Source: Aedoeadaptatus coxii
GTDB taxonomy: Bacteria; Bacillota; Clostridia; Tissierellales; Peptoniphilaceae
DNA length: 64,000 nt
Assembly (NCBI RefSeq): GCF_001553115.1
Contig: NZ_KQ960157.1
Location: 62,001 to 126,000, forward strand
Direction of reading: 5' to 3'
Shown here: piece after piece, positions 25,612-33,334 of the stretch
Layout: every line of letters begins with the position of its first letter
How positions within the stretch are numbered: the stretch's first letter is position 1
Notes under the pieces: generated by a model
Seen by the model: only the letters and a program-made list of their open reading frames with translations
The model's database searches: none
Told to the model about the DNA's origin: nothing
Position numbers and translations under genes: made by a program

Positions 25612-25687
25612 GGGTTTTTTGATTATTTTTTTGAAAAACTATTCTTTTTTATCCGCTTGCTCTATGATAGAGGAAAGGGGGTATGGT

Positions 25688-26095
25688 ATGGAAACTATTT
25701 TAAGGCAATATGGCCTGAAAGCCACGAAGGGGCGTTTGGCGGTTTTAGACATTTTAAAAGGCGCCCACGTTCCCATGTGCGCCTTGGATGTCTATAAGGT
25801 TGTAAAAGATGAGACGACCGCTTCCCTTTCCACAGTCTACCGCATTTTAAATCAGCTGACGGAAGTCGGACTGTTGGAGGCCTCGGTTCAACAGGAAGAT
25901 GTAACCTATTACGAATACCACGGCCACGAACATAATCACTACATCGTCTGCTCGAAATGCGGCAAGTTTACGCCCATTCACAATTGCCCGCTAAAGGATT
26001 TAGACGATCACATTGCAAAATCGACGGGCTACGCCATTACGGGCCACAGTTTTCAACTGGAGGGAATTTGCCCCGATTGTTTAAATAAGAAATAG
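25688..26095 (+). CDS. zur: Fur-family repressor, probably Zur
   Basis: A 135-residue Fur-family protein with an N-terminal winged helix (about 10-75), the H-G-H-E-H-N-H metal and dimer hinge at 78-84, and two C-x2-C pairs (C88/C91 and C128/C131) for the structural zinc. The divergent znuACB genes make a zinc uptake regulator the best guess over Fur or PerR. The ATG at 25688 was chosen because GGGGG precedes it and the family start follows; upstream in-frame codons add an unlikely hydrophobic stretch. The stop is followed by a shared terminator. Confidence 0.85.
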   Translation: METILRQYGLKATKGRLAVLDILKGAHVPMCALDVYKVVKDETTASLSTVYRILNQLTEVGLLEASVQQEDVTYYEYHGHEHNHYIVCSKCGKFTPIHNCPLKDLDDHIAKSTGYAITGHSFQLEGICPDCLNKK

Positions 26096-26098
26096 AAG

Positions 26099-26124
26099 AA
26101 ATCTGCTGCGGCAGATTTTTTTAT
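26099..26124. terminator. Bidirectional terminator between zur and the MFS gene
   Basis: Perfect 8-bp stem AAATCTGC / GCAGATTT with TGCG loop (26099-26118) and a T-run to 26122 for the plus strand. It lies between the convergent zur and MFS genes. Confidence 0.8.
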
Positions 26125-27275
26125 GCCCTTTTTTGGTGCTTTAACTGCATGGCGAGGAGGACACTTGCCAGCGTAATGGCCATATTAAATAACACCACAT
26201 AGCGTGGCGCATCGATTCCCGACATAGCCGTAAGCTTTCCCGCAAGGGCGAGCACCGCGTAATTGGCAACGGATGATGCGATCATCACTACCGATGTAAT
26301 TTTCCCCTTGTGATCCGGATAATAGCTGTTGGCTTCGGCGACGACTAATTGCAACACGCCGCCGGCGCCGCCGTAGCCGATGAAAAAGCCCGCGACCAAG
26401 AGGGCAAGCGGCGTTTTCACAAAGTAAATAAAGACAAGGGCCAATAGCGACATCATGGGATAGGCGACTAACACATCTTCCGTGCTCCATTTTTTCAACA
26501 CGACAAAGGCCGTGGCCAAAATCGCCACAATGGTGCCTAAGGCATAAAACGATTGAATTTTCGACGGGTCCGCCATGCCGTAAAGGGCGCCTAATTCCTG
26601 ATTGCAGTTGAGCCAAAGAATAAAGGTGGCGGTGGCGGTAAAGCCCATTAATATAGCGGGAAGGGCCTCTTTTTTAAATACAAAGGGCTCGGAGGTGTAG
26701 GCCGTTCCCTTTTTCGTTTGCGGAAAGGGAAGGCAGGCGATGACCATGCCGTCCAAGGCGATGAGCCCGCCCATGAGATAAAAGAGGGCGCGATAGGTAA
26801 AGGCCATGGTCGTGGCTGCACCGATCATAAAGGGCAGGAGAAATTGACCGATGGACATGGAAAATTTCGTAAACATATTGGCGGTGCCGCCCTTTTCCCC
26901 GAAAATTTCGAGAATCGTCGGCGTCACGCAGGTGTCCAAAAAGGAATTGGCGATGCCGCCGAGGACGGCGAGGCCGTATGCCATTTTAGGCGAGGACGTA
27001 GCGGCAATGCCGAAAAAGTACAGGGCGTAGAAAAAAACGCCGATCAGCCCCGATGTCTTTCGCCCGAATCGGTCGGATACATAGCCCGATATGGGAAGGG
27101 CTACTAATCGCCCCAAGCCGAGGGCGGCGATGACTTGTAATACCGTGGCGATGCCCGGCGCCTGCCACGCCGATGCGAGGGATTCCTTATACTGGGAAAG
27201 AATGGACACGCCGATGCCGTGAACGAAATAGGTCATGTAAAGGGCGAGGGCGGTGATGTAATGGCTGCGTTTCAT
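26121..27275 (-). CDS. MFS transporter
   Basis: A 384-residue major facilitator with 12 predicted helices and the loop 2-3 motif S-D-R-F-G-R-K near residue 65. Closest in look to small sugar/drug-type MFS proteins; the substrate is not known. The start at 27275 has AAAGGAG; the longer upstream frame runs through a structured leader and its promoter, so it is not protein. It is preceded by a 170-base leader with a paired stem, a hairpin and a terminator (27276-27447), so it is probably controlled by attenuation. Confidence 0.85.
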   Translation of the reverse strand: MKRSHYITALALYMTYFVHGIGVSILSQYKESLASAWQAPGIATVLQVIAALGLGRLVALPISGYVSDRFGRKTSGLIGVFFYALYFFGIAATSSPKMAYGLAVLGGIANSFLDTCVTPTILEIFGEKGGTANMFTKFSMSIGQFLLPFMIGAATTMAFTYRALFYLMGGLIALDGMVIACLPFPQTKKGTAYTSEPFVFKKEALPAILMGFTATATFILWLNCNQELGALYGMADPSKIQSFYALGTIVAILATAFVVLKKWSTEDVLVAYPMMSLLALVFIYFVKTPLALLVAGFFIGYGGAGGVLQLVVAEANSYYPDHKGKITSVVMIASSVANYAVLALAGKLTAMSGIDAPRYVVLFNMAITLASVLLAMQLKHQKRA

Positions 27276-27447
27276 AAAATCTCCTTTTATCGTCACAAAA
27301 AAAGATGACCTTTTGGTCACCTTTTTCTGCGACATAATGTCGCCTCGACGGTATGCCCTTCCGATATTTGGTAAGCAACAGTAAGTAAGAAACAACTCTA
27401 AGTAAAAACTTATAGCTAGGAGTAGTGGGCATCGCACTCCGTCGATT
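27276..27447 (-). ncRNA. Structured cis-regulatory leader RNA of the MFS gene
   Basis: From the promoter-predicted start near 27447, the minus-strand leader has long-range helices: TCGACGG (27445-27439) pairs with CCGTCGA (27351-27345), and ATGCCC (27432-27427) with GGGCAT (27358-27353), closing a 68-base domain. Then comes a perfect hairpin, arms 27343-27338 and 27334-27329, and a terminator-like hairpin AGGTGACC / GGTCATCT followed by seven Ts at about 27321-27295, just before the ribosome site. A competing stem GGAGT/ACTCC (27440-27436 with 27423-27419) would break the first helix. No known riboswitch core was recognised. A leader-peptide attenuator is the main alternative: an ATG at 27432 has GGAG four bases upstream. 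Confidence 0.6.
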
Positions 27448-27453
27448 GTTTCC

Positions 27454-27482
27454 ATTATCCCATGAAGGGGCGGCTCGGTCAA
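27454..27482 (-). promoter_or_regulatory. Strong sigma-A promoter of the MFS leader
   Basis: On the minus strand TTGACC (27482-27477) and GATAAT (27459-27454) are separated by exactly 17 bases. The start would fall at about 27447, two bases before the first helix of the leader. Confidence 0.8.
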
Positions 27483-27501
27483 TACTTTATATATTGATTC
27501 C

Positions 27502-27918
27502 TTACATACGGGCGATGGAACGAAGATCTTCGTCGATAGAATCCACCATTTCCCGAAATTCCACCGGATTCATAAGTTCGCAGACGGAAAAGAGATCCTC
27601 TCCCGCTAGTTGGAAATGAACTGCCAAATCGCCATCTTCGATTTCCACGTAAAATCCCAAATCCGGATTTTCGATGATCGCCTCAAAGCCGTAGCTTTCG
27701 CCGTCTAATATTTCGACGCAATTTTCGTAAATGGATTCGATTTCGGAAAAACGGAAATAGCTGTCTTCCAACTCAAATTCATCGTCTCCGTCTCTTCCAT
27801 GGATTTTGCAAATAATATAATCCGTATCGTAGGGCATACCGGCGCCCCATCCCGGGGGATATTCGTATTCCAAAAGTTCGACGGCGACTTCTTTTTCTCC
27901 CTCTTTAAGATTCAACAT
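27502..27918 (-). CDS. Hypothetical acidic protein
   Basis: A 138-residue soluble, strongly acidic protein with no transmembrane segment or signal peptide. It is rich in aromatic-plus-Glu pairs such as F-E-L-E-D-S-Y-F-R-F near 49-58 and looks like a small beta-rich protein. A loose resemblance to WapI-type immunity proteins was noticed but is not enough for a call. The ATG at 27918 has GAGGAG seven bases away and lies 14 bases inside the upstream nitroreductase gene, so it is likely co-translated with it. Function unknown. Confidence 0.6.
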   Translation of the reverse strand: MLNLKEGEKEVAVELLEYEYPPGWGAGMPYDTDYIICKIHGRDGDDEFELEDSYFRFSEIESIYENCVEILDGESYGFEAIIENPDLGFYVEIEDGDLAVHFQLAGEDLFSVCELMNPVEFREMVDSIDEDLRSIARM

Positions 27919-28681
27919 GATCTTGCTCCTCACCTATTAAATGAAATCCTTGTTTTTCCGCAATTTTCGCGAGATTGGCTCGATTGACGCTGGCATTTTC
28001 AAGACGGGTTACCACCTGTTTTGAAAAAGAATCCACTCGGCGATTGGCATCGCGCAAATCGTAATAGGTCTGCATTTCCTCGTCGTAATCGGCGATAACG
28101 TCCATGTAATGATCGAATTCACGGTAGCGATCGGTGAAAAATTTAAGTTCCATATCCATTCTCGGCTTGAGTTGCGGCGATTGATTGGGCTTACCGAAGC
28201 CGATACCCACTACGGGGAAGGTAAGCTCGGGCAAATCCAAAAGATCGATTAAAGCTTCCGCGTCGTTTAAAATGCTCCCTAAATAGACCGCACCCAGGCC
28301 CGCCGCTTCAATGGCGCAGGTCACATTTTGCGCGGCCAAGGCGGCATCGGTAAAGCCTTGGAAAAAGCGATCGGCATCCCGCTCGGCAGCAAGTTCCACC
28401 CCTTGTTCTCTGGCGATGCGACTGTTGCGGTACACGTCGACGATGAAAATCCAAAGCTCCGGCGCACGGGCAATGTATTCCTGGCCGCCGATTTCGGCAA
28501 TGGCCTTTCTCGTCTTTTCATCTTCAATCCGAATAATAGAATAAGACTGCATCCCCGTGGAAGTGGACGTGCGATTGGCCACCTCTTTCAGCGTCTCGAT
28601 GAGTTTTTCGTCGACTTTGTCTTCTGTAAATTCCCGAATGGTGCGGTGATTCAGCGCCGTTTCAAACACGGACTTGTCCAT
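27905..28681 (-). CDS. Nitroreductase-family FMN oxidoreductase
   Basis: A 258-residue NfsA/NfrA-type flavoprotein. The N-terminal H-R-T-I-R-E-F at 12-18 binds FMN phosphate, the middle A-Q-N-V-T-C-A-I-E-A-A-G-L-G block near 117-130 and the G-I-G-F-G-K-P-N loop near 158-165 match the family. It would reduce nitro groups, quinones or flavins with NAD(P)H. The stop of the upstream gene is one base before its ATG, so the three genes 29225-27502 form one operon. Confidence 0.87.
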   Translation of the reverse strand: MDKSVFETALNHRTIREFTEDKVDEKLIETLKEVANRTSTSTGMQSYSIIRIEDEKTRKAIAEIGGQEYIARAPELWIFIVDVYRNSRIAREQGVELAAERDADRFFQGFTDAALAAQNVTCAIEAAGLGAVYLGSILNDAEALIDLLDLPELTFPVVGIGFGKPNQSPQLKPRMDMELKFFTDRYREFDHYMDVIADYDEEMQTYYDLRDANRRVDSFSKQVVTRLENASVNRANLAKIAEKQGFHLIGEEQDHVES

Positions 28682-28682
28682 T

Positions 28683-29225
28683 TTATCGTCCCCCTTGTTT
28701 GTATTTTAAGTACTTGATCCAAAGTTCACCGATTTCGGCGGTGGATTCCAGCGTCTTCAACTGCAGACGTAACAGCGTTTCAAAGGCATCGGCCATGAGG
28801 GCGTCGAGATCGTCGTCGGTGGAGCGCTTAATGTAGCCGTCGCCCTCCTTCGAGTAAAGCTCGATGACCATTTCCCCGGGTCCGCTGCCGTCGCCCTTAT
28901 GTTCCACTTCCATGGCGAGGGGTCTTCCCATGGGCATGAGAGCATTGACCTGGCGAGTGGCGGGGAGTTGGTAGCCGTCCCCTTCCGATACGGTGCCGAA
29001 TTCCTCTTCGCCGAAATCTTCAAGCCCGACGACCTCTTCCCGCTTTAAGCGCAGGGCGCCGTCTACAATCTCCTCGACGGTATAAAGCGCGGCCTCATCG
29101 CCCACGAGCCAAAGCCCGTCCCCCGGCGCCAAATGGGCGAGCTTTTCCTCGGAAAGAGAAAAAACGCCGTCGCCGTCCGGCCGTTTACTTGTGTAGTAAT
29201 AAAAATGACGTTTCCTTTCGCCCAT
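28683..29225 (-). CDS. Hypothetical protein
   Basis: A 180-residue soluble protein not recognised. The N-terminus is basic and Tyr-rich (R-H-F-Y-Y-Y near 6-11), the middle is acidic with G-D-G-L-W-L-V-G-D-E-A at about 35-45, and the last third is helical and ends in K-Y-K-Q-G-G-R. There is no signal peptide or membrane segment. GGGG precedes the ATG at 29225. It is immediately upstream of the nitroreductase and probably shares its mRNA. Function unknown. Confidence 0.65.
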   Translation of the reverse strand: MGERKRHFYYYTSKRPDGDGVFSLSEEKLAHLAPGDGLWLVGDEAALYTVEEIVDGALRLKREEVVGLEDFGEEEFGTVSEGDGYQLPATRQVNALMPMGRPLAMEVEHKGDGSGPGEMVIELYSKEGDGYIKRSTDDDLDALMADAFETLLRLQLKTLESTAEIGELWIKYLKYKQGGR

Positions 29226-29249
29226 AGTCACCCCTTTATGTATCAAAAG

Positions 29250-29277
29250 AAAAGGTACCGCCGAACGGTACCTTTTT
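29250..29277 (-). terminator. Terminator after DUF3787-like small gene
   Basis: Perfect 11-bp stem (29250-29260 with 29266-29276), loop of five and A/T runs on both sides. It separates the small gene at 29289 from the nitroreductase operon. Confidence 0.85.
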
Positions 29278-29288
29278 ACTTACCCGAT

Positions 29289-29480
29289 TTATTTTGCGTT
29301 TTCGTTCATCCATTCCATGGATTTTTCAACGGCTTCATCCGTCGGAATTTCAACGCCGGTTTCAGGATCTTTACCTTCGATATTACCGTAGATATCGGAA
29401 GCGGGAGAAGTTTTTTCGTGTTGGTTTTCTTGTTCTCTTCTGGATTCAGCTTTTTCTTGTCTTACGTCTTTTTCAGTCAT
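29289..29480 (-). CDS. Small DUF3787-like protein
   Basis: A 63-residue acidic hydrophilic protein. The C-terminal half with P-E-T-G-V-E-I-P-T-D-E-A-V-E and the end M-N-E-N-A-K resembles the V-x-I-P-S-x-x-x-V-x-x-A-K-x-x-V-D-x-N tail of clostridial DUF3787 proteins. Function unknown. Two ATGs are adjacent; the second was chosen for spacing from GGAGG. It lies 9 bases downstream of rlmH. Confidence 0.6.
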   Translation of the reverse strand: MTEKDVRQEKAESRREQENQHEKTSPASDIYGNIEGKDPETGVEIPTDEAVEKSMEWMNENAK

Positions 29481-29489
29481 CATAACCTC

Positions 29490-29972
29490 CTACTTGTGAT
29501 ACGTATGGCCGCTGTGAATGCGACTCGCCCTGTAAATCTGCTCGAGCAGAACGGGGCGCATTAGCGTATGTGGCATGGTCATGGGCGAAAACGATAATCT
29601 CATGTCGCCACGAGCCTTGACCCTTTCACTCATTCCCATACTCGACCCGATGACAAACACAACCTTGCCTTGGGCTCTTTCCATCATATCATATAATGTC
29701 TCGGAAAATCGTACCGAGTCCATCGTTTTTCCTTCGATCACCAGCGGAATACAAAGATCCCCCGGTTGTATATTTTCTAAAATGCGATCGGCCTCTTTTT
29801 CAAGCACCTGTTCCTTTTCCTTTTCGGAAAGAGATTCCGGCGCCCGCTCGTCCTTGAGCTCCACAATTTCAATGGGAATATAAGGCCTGATCCGCTTCAC
29901 GTATTCGTCGGAAAGCGCCGTGAGCTCTCGGCTTTTCAGCTTGCCCAGGGCAATCACGCGAATTTTCAGCAT
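29490..29972 (-). CDS. rlmH: 23S rRNA (pseudouridine1915-N3)-methyltransferase RlmH
   Basis: A 160-residue SPOUT methyltransferase that methylates pseudouridine 1915 of 23S rRNA using SAM. The knot region has F-V-I-G-S-S-M-G near 105-112, where most members have G-G in place of S-S, and the C-terminal block ends G-H-T-Y-H-K (usually G-H-P-Y-H-K). Length is normal. It follows tpx by 3 bases on the same strand. Confidence 0.93.
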   Translation of the reverse strand: MLKIRVIALGKLKSRELTALSDEYVKRIRPYIPIEIVELKDERAPESLSEKEKEQVLEKEADRILENIQPGDLCIPLVIEGKTMDSVRFSETLYDMMERAQGKVVFVIGSSMGMSERVKARGDMRLSFSPMTMPHTLMRPVLLEQIYRASRIHSGHTYHK

Positions 29973-29975
29973 AAA

Positions 29976-30485
29976 TTAAAGAAGTTCTTTAACCGCTGCA
30001 AGGGCCTTATCGTAATCCGGGTGGTTGGTCACTTCTTGTACGTATTCAACGTATTTTACTTTGTCGTCTGTGCCGACGATGACGATACCGCGGGTTAAAA
30101 GACGGAGACCTTCGATTAAGAAGCCGTATTTTTCGCCGAAGTCACATACTTGATAATCGCTGACGAGTTTCGCGCGGTCGATACCTTCTGCTGCGCCGAA
30201 ACGAGCTTGTGCAAAGGGAAGGTCGTTGGAAATGGTAATGACGTGAACATTTTCGCCGAGTTCTGTGGCCATTTCATTGAAGTTTTCAGTTTGAAGGGCA
30301 CATACGCCGGTGTCGATGGAAGGAACGACAGAATAAATACGAATCTTGCCATTTAATTCCTTGGATTCAAAGGGGCTTAAATCGTTATTTACCGCTTTAA
30401 AATCCGGTGCCTTGTCGCCGACTTTAATTTCGTTACCTAAAATGTTAATAGCATCGCCGCCGAATGTAATATTTTCTCTGGACAT
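29976..30485 (-). CDS. tpx: Thiol peroxidase (Tpx) lacking the usual resolving cysteine
   Basis: A 169-residue peroxiredoxin of the Tpx class. The peroxidatic Cys is C62 in the family motif S-I-D-T-G-V-C. The usual resolving Cys, expected in P-F-A-Q-x-R-F-C, is replaced: the segment reads R-F-G-A-A-E-G at 95-101. The only other Cys is C114 in D-Y-Q-V-C-D-F-G, which might serve instead. It would reduce H2O2 or organic peroxides with thioredoxin. GGAGG precedes the ATG. It lies upstream of rlmH. Confidence 0.9.
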   Translation of the reverse strand: MSRENITFGGDAINILGNEIKVGDKAPDFKAVNNDLSPFESKELNGKIRIYSVVPSIDTGVCALQTENFNEMATELGENVHVITISNDLPFAQARFGAAEGIDRAKLVSDYQVCDFGEKYGFLIEGLRLLTRGIVIVGTDDKVKYVEYVQEVTNHPDYDKALAAVKELL

Positions 30486-30645
30486 GGTAATACCTCCTAA
30501 ATTGTTTCATCATGTTACTTTCCATTTATATCCTAAATTCACCGAAGCAAACAGAAAAATCATATTTTAACAATCCCTTTTCTTTTTGAAATTGTAAAAA
30601 CTATATTATAATAAGTAATAGGAAAGGAAATCGAGGAGGTACACA

Positions 30646-31851
30646 ATGGAATTCAAACATCGCGCCGTTATTTTGGGAACGGACAACCCCGCAAGCCTCG
30701 CCATTATACGGAATTTAGGGAGGCGAAAAATCCATATTACCACCATGGACGGCGGCCCTTCGCCCTATGGCGTGAGCAAATATACGAAAGAAGCCCTTAT
30801 AGTGCCTTCATGCCGTGAGGAAGGGCAACTTTTGAAAACATTAGTGGACTACGCCGCATCCTTAGAGAAAAAACCCGTACTCTTCGCCGCCACAAAAGAT
30901 TATCGGCGATTCTTCGATCGCCATATAGAGGAGCTCGAGCCCTATTACCTCTTTCCCATGAAACAAAGCGCGGTAAGCACGCTATCTCACGATCAAACAA
31001 TCCATCAACTCGCAGATTCCGCCGGTATTTTAGTTCCCGAACGCGTCAACCTAACGGACGGCGAACTCCTTCGCCAAGTGCCCCTTCTCCTCGGCTATCC
31101 CTGCCTTTTAAAATGCAGCGATCCCCGTTTTTTTAAGGAAACATTCGGCGAAAACTTCTTCCTTATCAAGAACGAATCCGCCCTTTTAGATAAACTCCAC
31201 GCCGTGGAACACCACGGCTGCAACCATAAGTGCTTTCTCGAAGCCATGATTCAAGGGCCGGAAGATCACGAATACACCGCCAACTTATACTACGGAAAGG
31301 ATTCGGAATTGAAAGGCTTCCTTACCGCCGAAACCATTCGCAAATATCCCCTTCCCTTTGGAAAAACCGGTTACAGCAAACAAAAATGGATCCCCGAACT
31401 TGTTAATCTCGTAGATCCTCTGTTTAAAAAAGTCGGCTACCGCGGCGTCGTAGAAACCCAATGGAAGCGCGACGAATTTTCCAGAAAAGTATATTTGCTC
31501 AGCTTAAAGCCCCGGTTTTCGGAATCGACGGAAATGTTTTGCCATTTAGGCTTTGAAACCCCTTATATGTACTATTTAGATGCCCTCGACCTGGACATTC
31601 CCGTTCACTTTATCGATCGAGATACTCACTGCCACTGGAAAAACAAACAACGAGATCTTTTCGCTATTTACAACTACATTAAAAACGATCAAATGAACTT
31701 GGTGAAGATCATAAGCGATTATAAATTCCGAAAAACCAATTCCGCCTGGGCCTGGGACGATATGGGACCCGGCCTTAGCTACTTCGGCTACGCGGTGGAA
31801 ATAAGACTTTCCGAACTTTGGCAAAAGCGACCGAAATTCAATAAGAAATAG
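30646..31851 (+). CDS. ATP-grasp carboxylate-amine ligase
   Basis: A 401-residue ATP-grasp enzyme. The N-terminus has a V-I-L-G-T-D-N-P-A-S-L-A-I-I-R-N-L-G fold start; the middle has C-L-L-K-C-S-D near 155 and V-V-E-T-Q-W near 265 as likely ATP and metal sites. The layout (pre-ATP-grasp, ATP-grasp, extra C-terminal domain) resembles ligases that add an amino acid to peptidoglycan peptides, such as D-aspartate ligase; this is an impression, not proof. TTGAAA (30586-30591) and TATAAT (30607-30612) may be its promoter with a short 15-base spacer. AGGAGG precedes the ATG. Confidence 0.65.
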   Translation: MEFKHRAVILGTDNPASLAIIRNLGRRKIHITTMDGGPSPYGVSKYTKEALIVPSCREEGQLLKTLVDYAASLEKKPVLFAATKDYRRFFDRHIEELEPYYLFPMKQSAVSTLSHDQTIHQLADSAGILVPERVNLTDGELLRQVPLLLGYPCLLKCSDPRFFKETFGENFFLIKNESALLDKLHAVEHHGCNHKCFLEAMIQGPEDHEYTANLYYGKDSELKGFLTAETIRKYPLPFGKTGYSKQKWIPELVNLVDPLFKKVGYRGVVETQWKRDEFSRKVYLLSLKPRFSESTEMFCHLGFETPYMYYLDALDLDIPVHFIDRDTHCHWKNKQRDLFAIYNYIKNDQMNLVKIISDYKFRKTNSAWAWDDMGPGLSYFGYAVEIRLSELWQKRPKFNKK

Positions 31852-31877
31852 AAGCGAGCGTATCGGCTCGCTTTTTT
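31852..31877 (+). terminator. Terminator after ATP-grasp gene
   Basis: Perfect 8-bp stem AAGCGAGC / GCTCGCTT with a 6-base loop and T-run right after the stop codon. Confidence 0.85.
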
Positions 31878-31890
31878 GATTGGAAGCACG

Positions 31891-31918
31891 AAAAAAGCGA
31901 CCTCCTAAGAGATCGCTT
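31891..31918 (-). terminator. Terminator after tRNA-Ser
   Basis: A 10-bp stem (31909-31918 with 31895-31904, one G-U) with a 4-base loop and six Ts on the minus strand, starting 5 bases after the tRNA 3' CCA. Confidence 0.85.
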
Positions 31919-31922
31919 GATT

Positions 31923-32011
31923 TGGCGGAGCGGGTGGGATTCGAACCCACGTGCCCGTGAAGGCAAACTGATTTCGAGTCAGCCCCGTTATGACCACTTC
32001 GATACCGCTCC
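31923..32011 (-). tRNA. tRNA-Ser(CGA)
   Basis: An 89-base class II tRNA on the minus strand. The acceptor stem GGAGCGG/CCGCTCC closes it, the 3' CCA is encoded, a long variable arm is present, and the T arm carries GGTTCGAATCC. The anticodon loop CTCGAAA gives anticodon CGA, reading UCG. Coordinates include CCA. Confidence 0.93.
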
Positions 32012-32083
32012 AAGACATATTAAATCAACATGTCTATTATACAGGATTTTCACCGTTTTTCAAAGATGATTTTCATCGTGTCG

Positions 32084-33238
32084 TTAGTACTTCACGTAAT
32101 TTAACGGATTTTGCGCCACGCCTCCGACGCGCACTTCAAAGTGTAAATGGGAGCCCGTGCTGCGGCCGGTATTGCCCATTTTGGCAATGGATTGGCCTTG
32201 CTCTACGGCTTGGCCGACTTTTACGTCGATGCGGCTTAAATGGGCATAGCGCGTACTCGTGCCGTTTTGATGATCGATAATAATAAGGTTGCCGTAGCTT
32301 CCAGCACTCCCTGCACGGGTAACGATGCCGCCGTCTGCCGCCTTAATGTCGGTGCCGACGCTGTTGGCAATGTCGATGCCGTAGTGGAAGCGGCCCCAAC
32401 GGGGACCGAAGGGGGAAGTAAAGCGACCCACCGTCGGGTTGATGAATTTACCCGTTGCCAAGCTTTGTTTCGTGCCTACGCGAACAATTTCATCGACAGC
32501 TTCTCGGCTCATGCGGCTACCCTCTACAATCGAAGAGATGGTTTTACCGTTTTGGCTTTGAATGCGCACGCTGGTTTCTCTCTGTCCCGGCACGCCGGCC
32601 CGTTCCACTTGCCGTTGGGTCTTGATCATGGTGTCGTCTTCTTTTGTTACGGTTTGGAAGGGAATATCTTCCACATTGACGACGACTTCTTCTAATGTCA
32701 TCTCGATCAAGGGGGCTTTTTCCAAAACCTTCAGTTTGCTTCCCTTAGTTACCGGATCTTCCCAGTTGGGATTTAAGGATTTAATTTCGTCCAATGTCAT
32801 GCCGTAGCGCTTGGCAATGGATTCTAATGATTCCGTTTTTTCGGCGATGTATACCGCTTCACGCTTGCCGCCTTCTGTAAGAAGTTTAAAAGCGTCGTCG
32901 GTAGTTAAAAAGCCTTCTTCAGTTTTATCCGTTTTCTTCACGGAAAGGGAAGGTTCGATGGTCATAGACAGAATGTCGGCACCCTGCGTTTTGAAATGAT
33001 TTTGTAACTTTTTAATCAGTTCCTCATAGCTTCCGCGATTTTCCAATTGGCAAATCGCCTTGTCGCCGAGGTAAAGATCGACCCGTTCCGTTTTCTTTTC
33101 GGCGGTTTGTGCTTCCGCTTGTACGGGCATTTGCGCTGCGTTTTTTACGCTTTCGGCGTTTGCGACAGTATGTACGCCGCTAAATGCAAGGGTTGTCGCT
33201 AATGTAAAGGTTAATACTGAGTTTCTGATGTTTTTCAA
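32084..33238 (-). CDS. Secreted LysM/G5/M23 peptidoglycan endopeptidase
   Basis: A 384-residue secreted protein. A signal peptide covers about 1-28 (cut near A-N-A/E). A LysM domain is at about 129-172, a G5 domain at 178-255 and a lysostaphin-type M23 metallopeptidase at 283-380. Zinc ligands H285 and D289 (H-Y-G-I-D) and H364/H366 (H-L-H-F-E) are intact, so it should cut peptide cross-bridges in the wall. The arrangement is like CwlP/YocH-type remodelling enzymes. A long leader and a palindrome upstream suggest regulation. It is a single gene next to tRNA-Ser. Confidence 0.9.
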   Translation of the reverse strand: MKNIRNSVLTFTLATTLAFSGVHTVANAESVKNAAQMPVQAEAQTAEKKTERVDLYLGDKAICQLENRGSYEELIKKLQNHFKTQGADILSMTIEPSLSVKKTDKTEEGFLTTDDAFKLLTEGGKREAVYIAEKTESLESIAKRYGMTLDEIKSLNPNWEDPVTKGSKLKVLEKAPLIEMTLEEVVVNVEDIPFQTVTKEDDTMIKTQRQVERAGVPGQRETSVRIQSQNGKTISSIVEGSRMSREAVDEIVRVGTKQSLATGKFINPTVGRFTSPFGPRWGRFHYGIDIANSVGTDIKAADGGIVTRAGSAGSYGNLIIIDHQNGTSTRYAHLSRIDVKVGQAVEQGQSIAKMGNTGRSTGSHLHFEVRVGGVAQNPLNYVKY

Positions 33239-33297
33239 AAAATTGGCCTGCTTTCTAAATGTATATTTTTTGTTTCGGCTCTATGGCCGATGGTATT

Positions 33298-33314
33298 CGT
33301 AACTTTTTTGTAAC
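33298..33314. promoter_or_regulatory. WalR-box-like direct repeat upstream of the M23 gene
   Basis: On the plus strand CGTAAC-N5-TGTAAC matches the WalR/YycF box TGTWAH-N5-TGTWAH with one mismatch. It lies in the leader of the M23 gene, downstream of its likely extended -10 box. WalR regulates wall hydrolases in Firmicutes; activity here is only suggested by the match. Confidence 0.4.
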
Positions 33315-33334
33315 TCTTTACGAGCACGAATGGT

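Noticed and set aside
27187-27432. An 81-codon frame beginning inside the MFS leader as a separate gene
   Set aside because: It runs across the terminator and into the MFS gene in another frame and has no protein features. Kept only as a possible leader ORF.
27276-27447. T-box or known metabolite riboswitch for the MFS leader
   Set aside because: No T-box signature or recognisable core of TPP, SAM, purine, c-di-GMP, fluoride, guanidine or cobalamin classes could be read.
27276-27482. MFS protein extended upstream by 69 codons
   Set aside because: The extension would cover a near-consensus promoter, paired leader and terminator. The ATG at 27275 has a good ribosome site.
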